A stretch of 9,714 nucleotides of DNA, taken from NCBI GenBank assembly GCA_023432075.1, contig JAEYVD010000495.1:1-9714 (forward strand), in the 5' to 3' direction. The translations under genes and the position numbers were made by a program. The notes beneath the pieces were generated by a model, which made no database searches, was not told the DNA's origin, and worked only from the letters and a program-made list of their open reading frames with translations. Source of the stretch: Pseudomonadota bacterium. GTDB lineage: Bacteria; Pseudomonadota; Gammaproteobacteria; Burkholderiales; Burkholderiaceae_B. Positions 1 through 9,470 of this stretch are shown piece after piece (positions within the stretch are counted from its first letter, which is position 1; each line of letters begins with the position of its first letter).

Positions 1-122
1 GCAAAGCACGCGGGCGAATCGAAGTGCGGCAGGCACAACCAGTCGATCGAGCCGTCCCGCGCGACCAGCGCCGCGGACAGCATGTTGCCGATGAGGCCGT
101 AATCCTCGAGCGGTTTGGACAT
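1..122 (-). CDS. GH15 glucoamylase/trehalase-like hydrolase, N-terminal fragment
   Basis: Only the first 40 or so codons lie in the window; the gene continues off the left edge. The visible N-terminus reads [20 protein letters not shown] and goes on to [19 protein letters not shown]. This is the characteristic start of the bacterial GH15 family (trehalase-like N-terminal domain followed by an alpha/alpha barrel), with the GxxxSAALV...[18 protein letters not shown] pattern. Family members hydrolyse alpha-glucosidic bonds and release glucose. No signal peptide is visible, so a cytoplasmic enzyme is likely. The ATG lies 8 nt after the stop of the glucose-dehydrogenase-like gene on the same strand, which argues for one transcript and for glucose as the shared metabolite. 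The catalytic domain is not in view, so the exact substrate (trehalose, maltodextrin or other) cannot be given. Confidence 0.85.
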   Translation of the reverse strand, partial: MSKPLEDYGLIGNMLSAALVARDGSIDWLCLPHFDSPACF

Positions 123-130
123 GCCGGCCC

Positions 131-952
131 TCAACCCGCGCCGCGGAATTCGGGATACAGCGTCATGCCGCCATCCACGAAGAGCGTGGTGCCGGTGACG
201 TAATCCGACGCATCGCCCGCCAGCCAGACGGCGGCCTGCGCAATGTCCTCGGGCTCGCCGATCCGGCCATAAGGGATGAGTTCCAGCAGCTTGGCCAGCG
301 CCTGCGGCGTGTCCCACGCCGGCTGGTTGATCGCGGTGCGAATGGCGCCGGGCGCAATGGAGTTGACCCGGATCCGGTCCGGCGCCAGTTCCTGGGCCAG
401 TGATTTCATCAGCAGCGAAATGCCGCCCTTGGAGGCGGCGTAGTTCACCTGAAACGCCCACGGGATCACTTCGTGGACCGAACTGATGAACAGGATGTTG
501 CCCACGGACAGCTTCTGGCGGGCAGGATCCGGGGGCTGCGACTTGAAAGCCCGGGCCGCCGCGCGGGCGCAGAGGAAGTGCCCGGTCAGATTGACGTCGA
601 TCACCCGCTGCCAGTCCGCGAGCGTCATGTCGGCGATCGGCGACGGATGCTCGACGCCCGCGTTATTGACCAGGATGTCCACCCGGCCGAAATGCTGCAC
701 GGCCTGCTCGAACAGATGATCGACATCGGCTTCGCGGCTGATATCGGCGGCAGCCGCCACCGCCGTGCCGCCGCTGCGCTGAATCGATTCCACAACCGCC
801 GCGCCGCGGGCCTGCGAATCCCCACCGGCCCGGTGGTTCACCACCACCCGCGCACCCGCTTGCGCGAGGCCGATTGCCACGGCGCGTCCGATACCCGAAG
901 ACGCGCCTGTCACCACGGCCACCCTGCCGTGTAGGTCAGTCGTGTGCTGCAT
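131..952 (-). CDS. Glucose 1-dehydrogenase-like SDR oxidoreductase
   Basis: This is a 273-residue classical short-chain dehydrogenase that probably oxidises beta-D-glucose to gluconolactone with NAD(P)+. Visible features are the Rossmann motif TGASSGIG (residues 15-22), NNAG (96-99), the catalytic Ser158 in ISSVHE, and Tyr171-xxx-Lys175 in YAASK. The stretch SSVHEVIPW, the PGAIRTAIN loop and the C-terminus [19 protein letters not shown] closely resemble Bacillus glucose 1-dehydrogenase as I remember it. That makes this call more specific than a generic SDR. An in-frame extension reaches 1180, but its content is low-complexity (repeated PEFC) and unlike an SDR. The ATG at 952 has an AAGGAG ribosome binding site 6 nt upstream, so I use that start. 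The GH15 gene follows after 8 nt, giving a sensible pair of glucose release and glucose oxidation. Substrate is inferred; other sugars or polyols are possible. Confidence 0.88.
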   Translation of the reverse strand: MQHTTDLHGRVAVVTGASSGIGRAVAIGLAQAGARVVVNHRAGGDSQARGAAVVESIQRSGGTAVAAAADISREADVDHLFEQAVQHFGRVDILVNNAGVEHPSPIADMTLADWQRVIDVNLTGHFLCARAAARAFKSQPPDPARQKLSVGNILFISSVHEVIPWAFQVNYAASKGGISLLMKSLAQELAPDRIRVNSIAPGAIRTAINQPAWDTPQALAKLLELIPYGRIGEPEDIAQAAVWLAGDASDYVTGTTLFVDGGMTLYPEFRGAG

Positions 953-1090
953 GCCAGTCTCCTTGGCTGCCCGCCGGTGGCCGGCCGCCTGTGTAGAGGA
1001 ATTCAGGGTAGTCCCGCGCGAGGGGCACGCGCAACCGGCCAGTGTCGGAGCGACGAACAGCAAGTGGCGTGCCTTACGGCCGTAGTTAAG

Positions 1091-1126
1091 GCAGAACTGA
1101 GGGCAGAACTCAGGGCAGAACTCAGG
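1091..1126. repeat. 12-bp tandem repeat, three copies
   Basis: Three head-to-tail 12-bp units (gcagaactgagg, gcagaactcagg, gcagaactcagg) occupy 1091-1126, with one substitution in the first copy. A degenerate fourth unit may follow (gcggcattgaat). The array lies in the divergent intergenic region, 11 nt from the nearest ATGCAAC element. It would be in the 5' leader of the SDR gene if that gene is transcribed from the palindrome region. Function unknown: it could be repeated protein-binding sites or simple slippage-prone DNA. Confidence 0.8.
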
Positions 1127-1136
1127 GCGGCATTGA

Positions 1137-1189
1137 ATGCAACACCATAAGTTGCATAAGATGCCAGGGGCTTTTATCATGCAACTTAT
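1137..1189. promoter_or_regulatory. Inverted repeat, probable operator between divergent genes
   Basis: ATAAGTTGCAT at 1147-1157 is the exact reverse complement of ATGCAACTTAT at 1179-1189, giving 11-bp perfect arms with a 21-bp spacer. A further ATGCAAC at 1137-1143 pairs with GTTGCAT at 1151-1157 (7-bp arms, 7-bp spacer), so the 7-mer occurs three times within 53 bp. The region is AT-rich against a very GC-rich background and lies between divergently transcribed genes. The arms overlap a plausible promoter, which is the usual arrangement for repression by a dimeric regulator. The regulator is not encoded in the window, and its family (MarR, TetR or GntR type) is a guess. Confidence 0.7.
1152..1180 (+). 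promoter_or_regulatory. Putative sigma-70 promoter for the flavoprotein gene
   Basis: TTGCAT (1152-1157, three of six to the -35 consensus) and TATCAT (1175-1180, five of six to the -10 consensus) are separated by exactly 17 bp. The ATG at 1235 lies about 48 nt beyond the expected start point. The left arm of the inverted repeat covers the -35 box and the right arm overlaps the end of the -10 box. By symmetry the minus strand shows TTGCAT (1184-1179), 17 bp, then TCTTAT (1161-1156), a weaker candidate for the divergent SDR gene. These are predictions from spacing and consensus only. Confidence 0.5.
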
Positions 1190-1234
1190 AAAGTATCGAA
1201 ACTTCGCGTCTCAACGCGCTCCGGAGAATCCTTC

Positions 1235-2131
1235 ATGCACTACGACGTCATCATCATCGGCGGCAGCTTTGCCGGCTTGTCCGCCGCCATGCAATTGGCG
1301 CGTGCCCGCCGGCAGGTGCTGCTGGTCGACGCCGCCCGGCCCCGCAACCGCTATGCCGCGCATGCGCACGGCTTTCTGGGGCAAGATGGCGTGCCGCCGC
1401 AAGAGATCGTGGCCAGCGCCCGCGCGCAGCTTGCCCGCTACCCCACGGTCTCGTTCCACGACGCCGAGGCCGTCCAGGCGCTGCCGCAGGACGGCGGCTT
1501 TGCCGTCGTCATGGCCAGCGGCGAGCAGGTGCGCGGCGCGCGGCTGATCCTGGCCACCGGCATGCGCGACGAACTGCCGCCGCTGCCCGGATTGCAGGCG
1601 CGCTGGGGCCAGACCGTGCTGCACTGCCCGTACTGCCACGGCTTCGAGGTGGCGGGCGAACCGCTGGGCGTGCTGGCCGCGCATCCGATGTCTGTCCACC
1701 AGGCGATGCTGCTGCCCGATTGGGGGCCGACCACCTACTTCACGCAGGGCCAGTTCGAACCGCCGCCCGAGGACGCCCGCCACCTGGCCGCGCGCGGCGT
1801 GCACGTGGAACGCACGCCCGTCGTGGCGCTGCTGGGCGACGCGCCAGCCCTGACGGGCGTCGTGCTGGCCGATGGCCGCGAGGCGCCGCTGCGCGCGCTG
1901 TTTGTCGCCAGCCGCGTCCACATGGCCAGCCCGCTGGCCGAACAGCTGGGCTGCGAATTCGATGAGGGACCGCTGGGACCCGTCATCCGCGTGGACGACA
2001 TGAAGCAGACCAGCGTGCCCGGCGTGTTCGCCGCCGGCGACGCGTCCACCCCGATGTCCAATGCCACACTGGCCAGCGCCTCCGGCGTCATGGCGGGCGT
2101 TTGCGCGCACCGATCGCTGGTAATGGCATAA
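1235..2131 (+). CDS. Thioredoxin-reductase-like FAD-dependent oxidoreductase (CPYC type)
   Basis: The product is a 298-residue flavoprotein of the thioredoxin reductase fold. It shows the N-terminal FAD loop IIGGSFAG (residues 7-14) with the acidic end of strand 2 (LLVDA), the ATG motif (ILATG, 105-109), a redox-active CPYC (131-134) within HCPYCHG, and the C-terminal FAD-binding FAAGDAS (265-271). The HCPYCHG context resembles the group that includes dithiol oxidases such as GliT and HlmI more than classical TrxB (CATC). A thiol/disulfide exchange role is therefore likely, but the partner is unknown. The second nucleotide-binding loop, normally GxGxxA, reads VLAAHPMSVHQ (147-157), so normal NADPH binding is in doubt. 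No thioredoxin gene is adjacent. The ATG at 1235 has GGAGAA 6 nt upstream. It lies just after the palindrome-covered promoter, so it is probably a regulated gene. No signal peptide: cytoplasmic. Confidence 0.87.
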   Translation: MHYDVIIIGGSFAGLSAAMQLARARRQVLLVDAARPRNRYAAHAHGFLGQDGVPPQEIVASARAQLARYPTVSFHDAEAVQALPQDGGFAVVMASGEQVRGARLILATGMRDELPPLPGLQARWGQTVLHCPYCHGFEVAGEPLGVLAAHPMSVHQAMLLPDWGPTTYFTQGQFEPPPEDARHLAARGVHVERTPVVALLGDAPALTGVVLADGREAPLRALFVASRVHMASPLAEQLGCEFDEGPLGPVIRVDDMKQTSVPGVFAAGDASTPMSNATLASASGVMAGVCAHRSLVMA

Positions 2132-2151
2132 CGTCACGCAGGCGAGGCCCC

Positions 2152-2205
2152 GGCCCGTGCATAATGGCGGGATTGCCGGCCCGCTCTCCGCATGGAGCAC
2201 GGGCC
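2152..2205 (+). promoter_or_regulatory. Competing hairpins and possible -10 upstream of GGDEF gene
   Basis: The arm GCACGGGCC (2197-2205) can pair perfectly with GGCCCGTGC at 2152-2160 (9 bp). It can instead pair as part of a 12-bp arm with 2178-2189, with 10 of 12 matches and a GCAT loop. The two pairings exclude each other. No U-run follows, so this is not a classical terminator. A CATAAT at 2160-2165 is a plausible -10, without a convincing -35. The structure sits between the flavoprotein stop and the GTG start at 2240, so it may act as leader structure or as transcript-end protection for the upstream gene. Confidence 0.35.
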
Positions 2206-2239
2206 GCATGTTCATCCGACCATGCATCCAGGAGCAGCC

Positions 2240-3298
2240 GTGCTGGATCCCATCCTCGCCGAACTTTCCAACACCCTGCCCGCCGCCAAGTCGGTCGAGC
2301 AGTTGACCCGCCCGCTACTGGACATGCTGGGCGCCGTAACCGGGCTTGAATCGACGTACCTCACCTCGATCGATCTGAAGGCCGATCTGCAACGCGTGCG
2401 CTACGCGCGCAACGTGGGGCACCTGCAAATTCCCGAAGGCCTGTCCGTGCCGTGGGACGACACGCTGTGCAAGCGGGCGCTGGACGAAGGCCGCATGAGC
2501 ACCAGCGACGTCGCGCAGTGCTGGCCCGATTCGGACGCGGCCCGGCAGCTGGGCATACAGACGTATGTCAGCACGCCGGTGCGCGCTGATGATGGCGCCT
2601 TGTACGGAACGTTGTGCGCCGCCAGCGCCCGCAGCCACGAAATCAGCCCCGAGGCCGAAGCGGTGCTGAAGCTGTTTTCCAGCGTGATTGCCAGCTTCAT
2701 CGAACGTGAAATGCTGGTTGAGCAGCTGCATGCCGCCAACGTGCAGCTCATGTCGTACGCGCTGACCGACACGCTGACGGGCCTGCCCAACCGGCGCGCG
2801 CTTTACGAAGCGCTGGACCGGCTGCTGGCGCGGGCCGTGCGCGAACAGGGCAGCGTGCTGGTCGGCGTCATCGACCTGGACGGATTCAAAAGCATCAACG
2901 ACACGTACGGCCACCAGGCCGGCGACACCTTTCTGCAGGAAGTCTCGCGGCGCATGGCCGCGGCGCTGCGCGGATCGGACATGCTGGGACGCGTCGGCGG
3001 TGACGAATTCGTTCTGATCGGGCCCGGCCCAGCGCTCATCCGCAAACGGTCCGACGCGGGCGGCGTGGCGCAGCAGGCCGAGGCCGAAGAAGCGGCGCGC
3101 GCCATGGAAGAACGCATCCTGGCCGCCACGATGGGGCGCTATCCATTGGGCGATGCCACGGTGGCCTACGAGGGCGCAAGCGCCGGCGTGGTAGCGTTGG
3201 ATCCGGCCGGGCTGGACGCCGAAGCCGCGGTCCAACTGGCCGATTCTCGGATGTATGAAATCAAGCAAGCGCGCCGCGCGGCGCGCCCCATTCACTGA
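2240..3298 (+). CDS. GAF-domain diguanylate cyclase (GGDEF)
   Basis: This protein makes the second messenger cyclic di-GMP from two GTP. From the GTG at 2240 it is 352 residues. A GAF-type sensor domain spans about 20-155, a short linker helix 155-172, and a GGDEF domain about 173-345. The GGDEF domain has the entry motif LTDTLTGLPNRR, metal-binding Asp212 in IDLDGFKSIND, an intact GGDEF (253-257), and the closing ADSRMYEIK. An inhibitory I-site RGSD (244-247) lies five residues before GGDEF, so product inhibition is expected. The GAF domain carries Cys77, Cys94 and Cys126. No membrane segment is visible. The frame is open back to an ATG at 2192, but AGGAG 5 nt before the GTG at 2240 is the only good ribosome binding site. 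About ten extra residues (near 268-283) follow the GGDEF beta-hairpin. The ligand of the GAF domain is unknown. Confidence 0.9.
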   Translation: MLDPILAELSNTLPAAKSVEQLTRPLLDMLGAVTGLESTYLTSIDLKADLQRVRYARNVGHLQIPEGLSVPWDDTLCKRALDEGRMSTSDVAQCWPDSDAARQLGIQTYVSTPVRADDGALYGTLCAASARSHEISPEAEAVLKLFSSVIASFIEREMLVEQLHAANVQLMSYALTDTLTGLPNRRALYEALDRLLARAVREQGSVLVGVIDLDGFKSINDTYGHQAGDTFLQEVSRRMAAALRGSDMLGRVGGDEFVLIGPGPALIRKRSDAGGVAQQAEAEEAARAMEERILAATMGRYPLGDATVAYEGASAGVVALDPAGLDAEAAVQLADSRMYEIKQARRAARPIH

Positions 3299-3342
3299 TC
3301 GACCGCGCGGGGCATCGGCCCTCGATGCCCCGGCGCGCGATC
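3297..3342. terminator. Strong GC hairpin between convergent genes
   Basis: GGGGCATCG (3309-3317) and CGATGCCCC (3323-3331) form a perfect 9-bp stem with a 5-nt loop. The outer flanks GATCG (3297-3301) and CGATC (3338-3342), plus CGCGC against GCGCG, extend it with small bulges. It starts at the stop codon of the GGDEF gene and lies 22 nt beyond the 3' end of the convergent hydrolase gene. No T-run flanks it on either strand, so it is either a bidirectional U-poor terminator or an mRNA 3'-end protecting structure. Confidence 0.6.
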
Positions 3343-3364
3343 ACACGTCGACGCGGCCGCGCGC

Positions 3365-4336
3365 CTATTGCAGCTGCGCCTTGAAGAACGCCGCCACGCG
3401 CGCGTTCAAGTCCTGGTGGAATGCGGTGCGGTCAAAGCCTGCCTCATCACGGCAGATGCCGGGCGATGCCTCGGCCTGTTCGGCGCCGCACGGCGCCAGG
3501 AATGCGAAATGTCCCGCGCCGGCGGCCACCTGGTAGTCGGGCGCGGCGCCCAGGCCCTCGCGCACCGCTTGAACGCTGGCGGGACTGACGCCATCGCCGC
3601 CCTGCGCCGAGGCCCAAAGCTGGATCGGCAGCGACACGCGCTTGAGCGCGTCGCCCGGAAAGACATTGAGCGGATCGGCAATGACCGCCGCCTTGATGCG
3701 CGCGTCCTGCGGATACGGTTGCTGCGGCACCCGGCCCGCCGCGATGTCGCGGCACATGGGCAACGACGCCTGGTCGGCGCAGATTGCCAGTCCCGCCGCC
3801 AGGTCCGGCGCCGCGCCCGCCAGCACCAGGCCCGTATAACCGCCCCTTGAAAAGCCGAAGAAGCCGACCTTTCCGGCATCAAGGCTGGCCTTGTCCGGCC
3901 ACGCGCCCGTCATGTAGTCGAGGAGCCTGCGTATTTCCCGTGGCCGGGTGGAGAAGATCGACAGGTATCCCTGGCGCGACTTGTCCTGCGCGTTGTCACC
4001 CACATGGTTGATCGCCGCCACCACGAAGCCCGCATCGGCCAGCGCGGCGGCGGTGTCATGGTGGCTGAGATACGAGCCCGCCGATCCATGCGACATGACG
4101 ATCAGCGGATAACGGCCTTCTGCCAGCTTGCAGCCCTGCACCCCCTGTATAGCCACGCGGCCCACCTTGATCTCGCGCGCGGGGTCGGCGCACGGCGTCC
4201 AGATGGCGCCTTGCAGGCCGGGACCGCTCTGGTCCATGGGCAGGTTCAGGCGTTGAAAACCGGCGGCGTGCGCCATGCCGGCGGACAGGGCCAGCGCGGC
4301 AGAAACCAAGGAGACGGCGAGCTTGGAAATGGGCAT
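3365..4336 (-). CDS. Secreted alpha/beta hydrolase, dienelactone hydrolase/PAF-AH type
   Basis: This is a 323-residue esterase-like protein. Residues 1-24 (MPISKLAVSLVSAALALSAG and on to MAHA) form a Sec signal peptide with cleavage after AHA, so the mature protein is periplasmic or secreted. The oxyanion-region motif VMSHGSAGS (80-88), the nucleophile elbow GFSRGG with Ser163, and GAGHF with His276 are visible. Asp248 in GGDGVSP is the likely acid. The architecture matches predicted dienelactone hydrolases (COG4188/PAF-acetylhydrolase-like). The substrate is unknown, probably an ester or lactone. The mature part has six cysteines (49, 69, 186, 195, 283, 295), enough for three disulfides, which fits export. 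The frame is open upstream to 4459, but that extension crosses the terminator of the next operon. The start at 4336 is chosen for the signal peptide, although its ribosome binding site is weak. It appears to be a single-gene unit. Confidence 0.85.
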   Translation of the reverse strand: MPISKLAVSLVSAALALSAGMAHAAGFQRLNLPMDQSGPGLQGAIWTPCADPAREIKVGRVAIQGVQGCKLAEGRYPLIVMSHGSAGSYLSHHDTAAALADAGFVVAAINHVGDNAQDKSRQGYLSIFSTRPREIRRLLDYMTGAWPDKASLDAGKVGFFGFSRGGYTGLVLAGAAPDLAAGLAICADQASLPMCRDIAAGRVPQQPYPQDARIKAAVIADPLNVFPGDALKRVSLPIQLWASAQGGDGVSPASVQAVREGLGAAPDYQVAAGAGHFAFLAPCGAEQAEASPGICRDEAGFDRTAFHQDLNARVAAFFKAQLQ

Positions 4337-4424
4337 GCGGGACAGGATGTGGAGAGACGCGCGGCGCGCGGATGGCGAGATTGTGACATGCGCGATTGCC
4401 CGGCGGCGCGAGGACCGGGCCTGC

Positions 4425-4457
4425 AAAAAAGAACGCCACAGGCAGGCTGTGGCGTTC
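4425..4457 (-). terminator. Intrinsic terminator of the glycerol ABC operon
   Basis: On the minus strand an 11-bp perfect stem (GAACGCCACAG against CTGTGGCGTTC, plus-strand 4431-4441 and 4447-4457) with a 5-nt loop is followed directly by six U residues (plus-strand A-run 4425-4430). It begins 24 nt after the glpV stop codon. This is a textbook Rho-independent terminator. It insulates the transporter operon from the hydrolase gene downstream on the same strand. Confidence 0.95.
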
Positions 4458-4481
4458 ATGCGTTGACGGCAAGTCAGGCGC

Positions 4482-6212
<1,731 letters not shown>

Positions 6213-6231
6213 GACCTGTCTCCTCGATAAG

Positions 6232-6270
6232 TCTTCCCCTATCGTGCTGCGGACCGCTGGCCGGGGAAGA
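6232..6270 (-). promoter_or_regulatory. Hairpin just upstream of the glpV ribosome binding site
   Basis: TCTTCCCC (plus-strand 6232-6239) and GGGGAAGA (6263-6270) form an 8-bp perfect stem with a 23-nt loop in the operon mRNA. The stem ends a few nucleotides before the GAGGAG of glpV. There is no U-run. A second, smaller stem (GAAGGG 6311-6316 with CCCTTC 6324-6329) lies directly after the DUF2160 stop. Such structures at a processing point can let the binding protein be made in excess over the membrane subunits; that role is inference. Confidence 0.45.
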
Positions 6271-6331
6271 CGCTGGCCGATAGTCCTTTACCTGACTGCC
6301 CGAAACCAACGAAGGGTCTGGCGCCCTTCTC

Positions 6332-6640
6332 TCACCCTTTTTTCATGATGAAGGCCAGCAGCAGCATGGACAGCACGAAGCTGATCCACACCGACGGCGG
6401 CTGATCCAGCGAAAACCACTCGGCCGCCTTCTGGCCAAACCCCAGGAACGCCAGGTTCAACCATGCCGCGGCCATCAGGCCGATGAACAGCCGGTCGCCG
6501 CGCGTGGTGCGCAGGGGCAGAAAGCCCTTGCGCTCCTGCGTGGGCGACTTCAATTCCCAGATCGTCATGCCGACCAGCATCAGGACGATGCAGCTGAAGA
6601 ACACGGCGACCGGGGTGGTCCACACCATCCAGCTGAACAT
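6332..6640 (-). CDS. glpU: DUF2160 small membrane protein of the glycerol transporter
   Basis: This is a 102-residue hydrophobic protein with three predicted membrane helices at about 8-29, 50-68 and 82-98, separated by a charged loop (ELKSPTQERKG, 29-39, and TTRGDR, 45-50). It matches the DUF2160 family, which in the Rhizobium leguminosarum glycerol locus (glpDSTPQUV, from memory) lies between the second permease gene and the binding protein, as here. Its biochemical role is not established. Its place inside the operon suggests an accessory membrane subunit. It begins 27 nt after glpQ with AGGAGG 8 nt before the ATG. The C-terminus ends in a short lysine-rich tail (MKKG), expected on the cytoplasmic side. 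The glpU symbol rests on position and family. Confidence 0.85.
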   Translation of the reverse strand: MFSWMVWTTPVAVFFSCIVLMLVGMTIWELKSPTQERKGFLPLRTTRGDRLFIGLMAAAWLNLAFLGFGQKAAEWFSLDQPPSVWISFVLSMLLLAFIMKKG

Positions 6641-6667
6641 GGCTGCGCCCTCCTGTTGTCCAGATGC

Positions 6668-7472
6668 CTACACGCGGCCCATCGCGAAGCCCTTCGCGAT
6701 GTAGTGCCGCACGAACCAGATGACGATGCCGCCGGGCACGATGGTCAGCACGCCGGCCGCGGCCAGCACGCCCCAATCCATGCCGGAGGCCGACACGGTG
6801 CGCGTCATGGTCGCGACGATGGGCTTGGCATTGACCGAGGTCAGCGTGCGCGCCAGCAGCAGTTCCACCCAACTGAACATGAAGCAGAAAAACGCCGCCA
6901 CGCCGACGCCCGACTTGATGAGCGGCAGGAAGATCGTCAGGAAAAAGCGCGGGAACGAATAGCCGTCCACATAGGCGGTCTCGTCGATCTCGCGCGGCAC
7001 GCCCGACATGAAACCTTCCAGGATCCACACCGCCAACGGCACGTTGAAGACCAGGTGCGCCAACGCCACGGCCAGGTGCGTGTCCATCAAACCGAACGAG
7101 CTGTAGAGCTGAAAGAACGGCAAGAGGAACACGGCGGGCGGCGTCATGCGGTTGGTGAGCAGCCAGAAGAACACGTGCTTGTCGCCGATGAAGCGGTAGC
7201 GCGAAAACGCGTAGGCGGCCGGCAGCGCCACGCCCAGCGAGACGACCGTGTTGATGACGACGTAGATCAGCGAATTGATGTAGCCCGAATACCAGGCCGG
7301 GTCCGTAAAGATGGTGCGGTAGTGCTCGAAGGTGAAGTCGCGCGGCCAGAGCGTCAGCGTGCTGACGATCTCGGTGTTGGACTTGAACGACATGTTCAGC
7401 ATCCAGTACAGCGGCAGGATCGCGAACACCAGGTACAGCGTCAGGAAGGCGCCGCGCCACCAGGAGGATTTA

Positions 7473-7480
<8 letters not shown>
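6668..7480 (-). CDS. glpQ: Glycerol ABC transporter permease GlpQ (MalG type)
   Basis: This is a 270-residue inner-membrane permease of the MalG-like carbohydrate ABC family with about six helices. The first spans residues 10-28, followed by a large periplasmic stretch, and the last spans about 238-257. The cytoplasmic EAA coupling loop that contacts an ATPase is visible near 162-190 (REIDETAYVDGYSFPRFFL...LPLIKSG), with the family Glu-Ala/Thr and Gly positions retained. Together with GlpP it should form the glycerol translocation pore. Its ATG overlaps the last 8 nt of glpP, with AGGAG 7 nt upstream inside glpP, so the two are translationally coupled. Length is normal for the family. I see nothing unusual in the sequence. 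Confidence 0.92.
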
Positions 7481-8369
<889 letters not shown>

Positions 8370-8383
8370 GGCTCGCGCCTCCT

Positions 8384-9469
<1,086 letters not shown>

Positions 9470-9470
9470 C

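Noticed and set aside
944..1150. Small plus-strand frame with an LRAE repeat
   Set aside because: The repeat is only the translation of the 12-bp DNA repeat; it has no good ribosome binding site and overlaps the SDR start and the operator region.
4380..4400. CRP-like TGTGA near the hydrolase start
   Set aside because: Only one half-site (TTGTGACATG) is present; the other half does not match TCACA.
4337..4459. N-terminal extension of the secreted hydrolase
   Set aside because: It would bury the signal peptide and run through the intrinsic terminator of the upstream operon.
6288..7460. Long minus-strand frame overlapping glpQ and the DUF2160 gene
   Set aside because: Same strand but another frame; it spans two recognised genes and their ribosome binding sites, and its protein is low-complexity.
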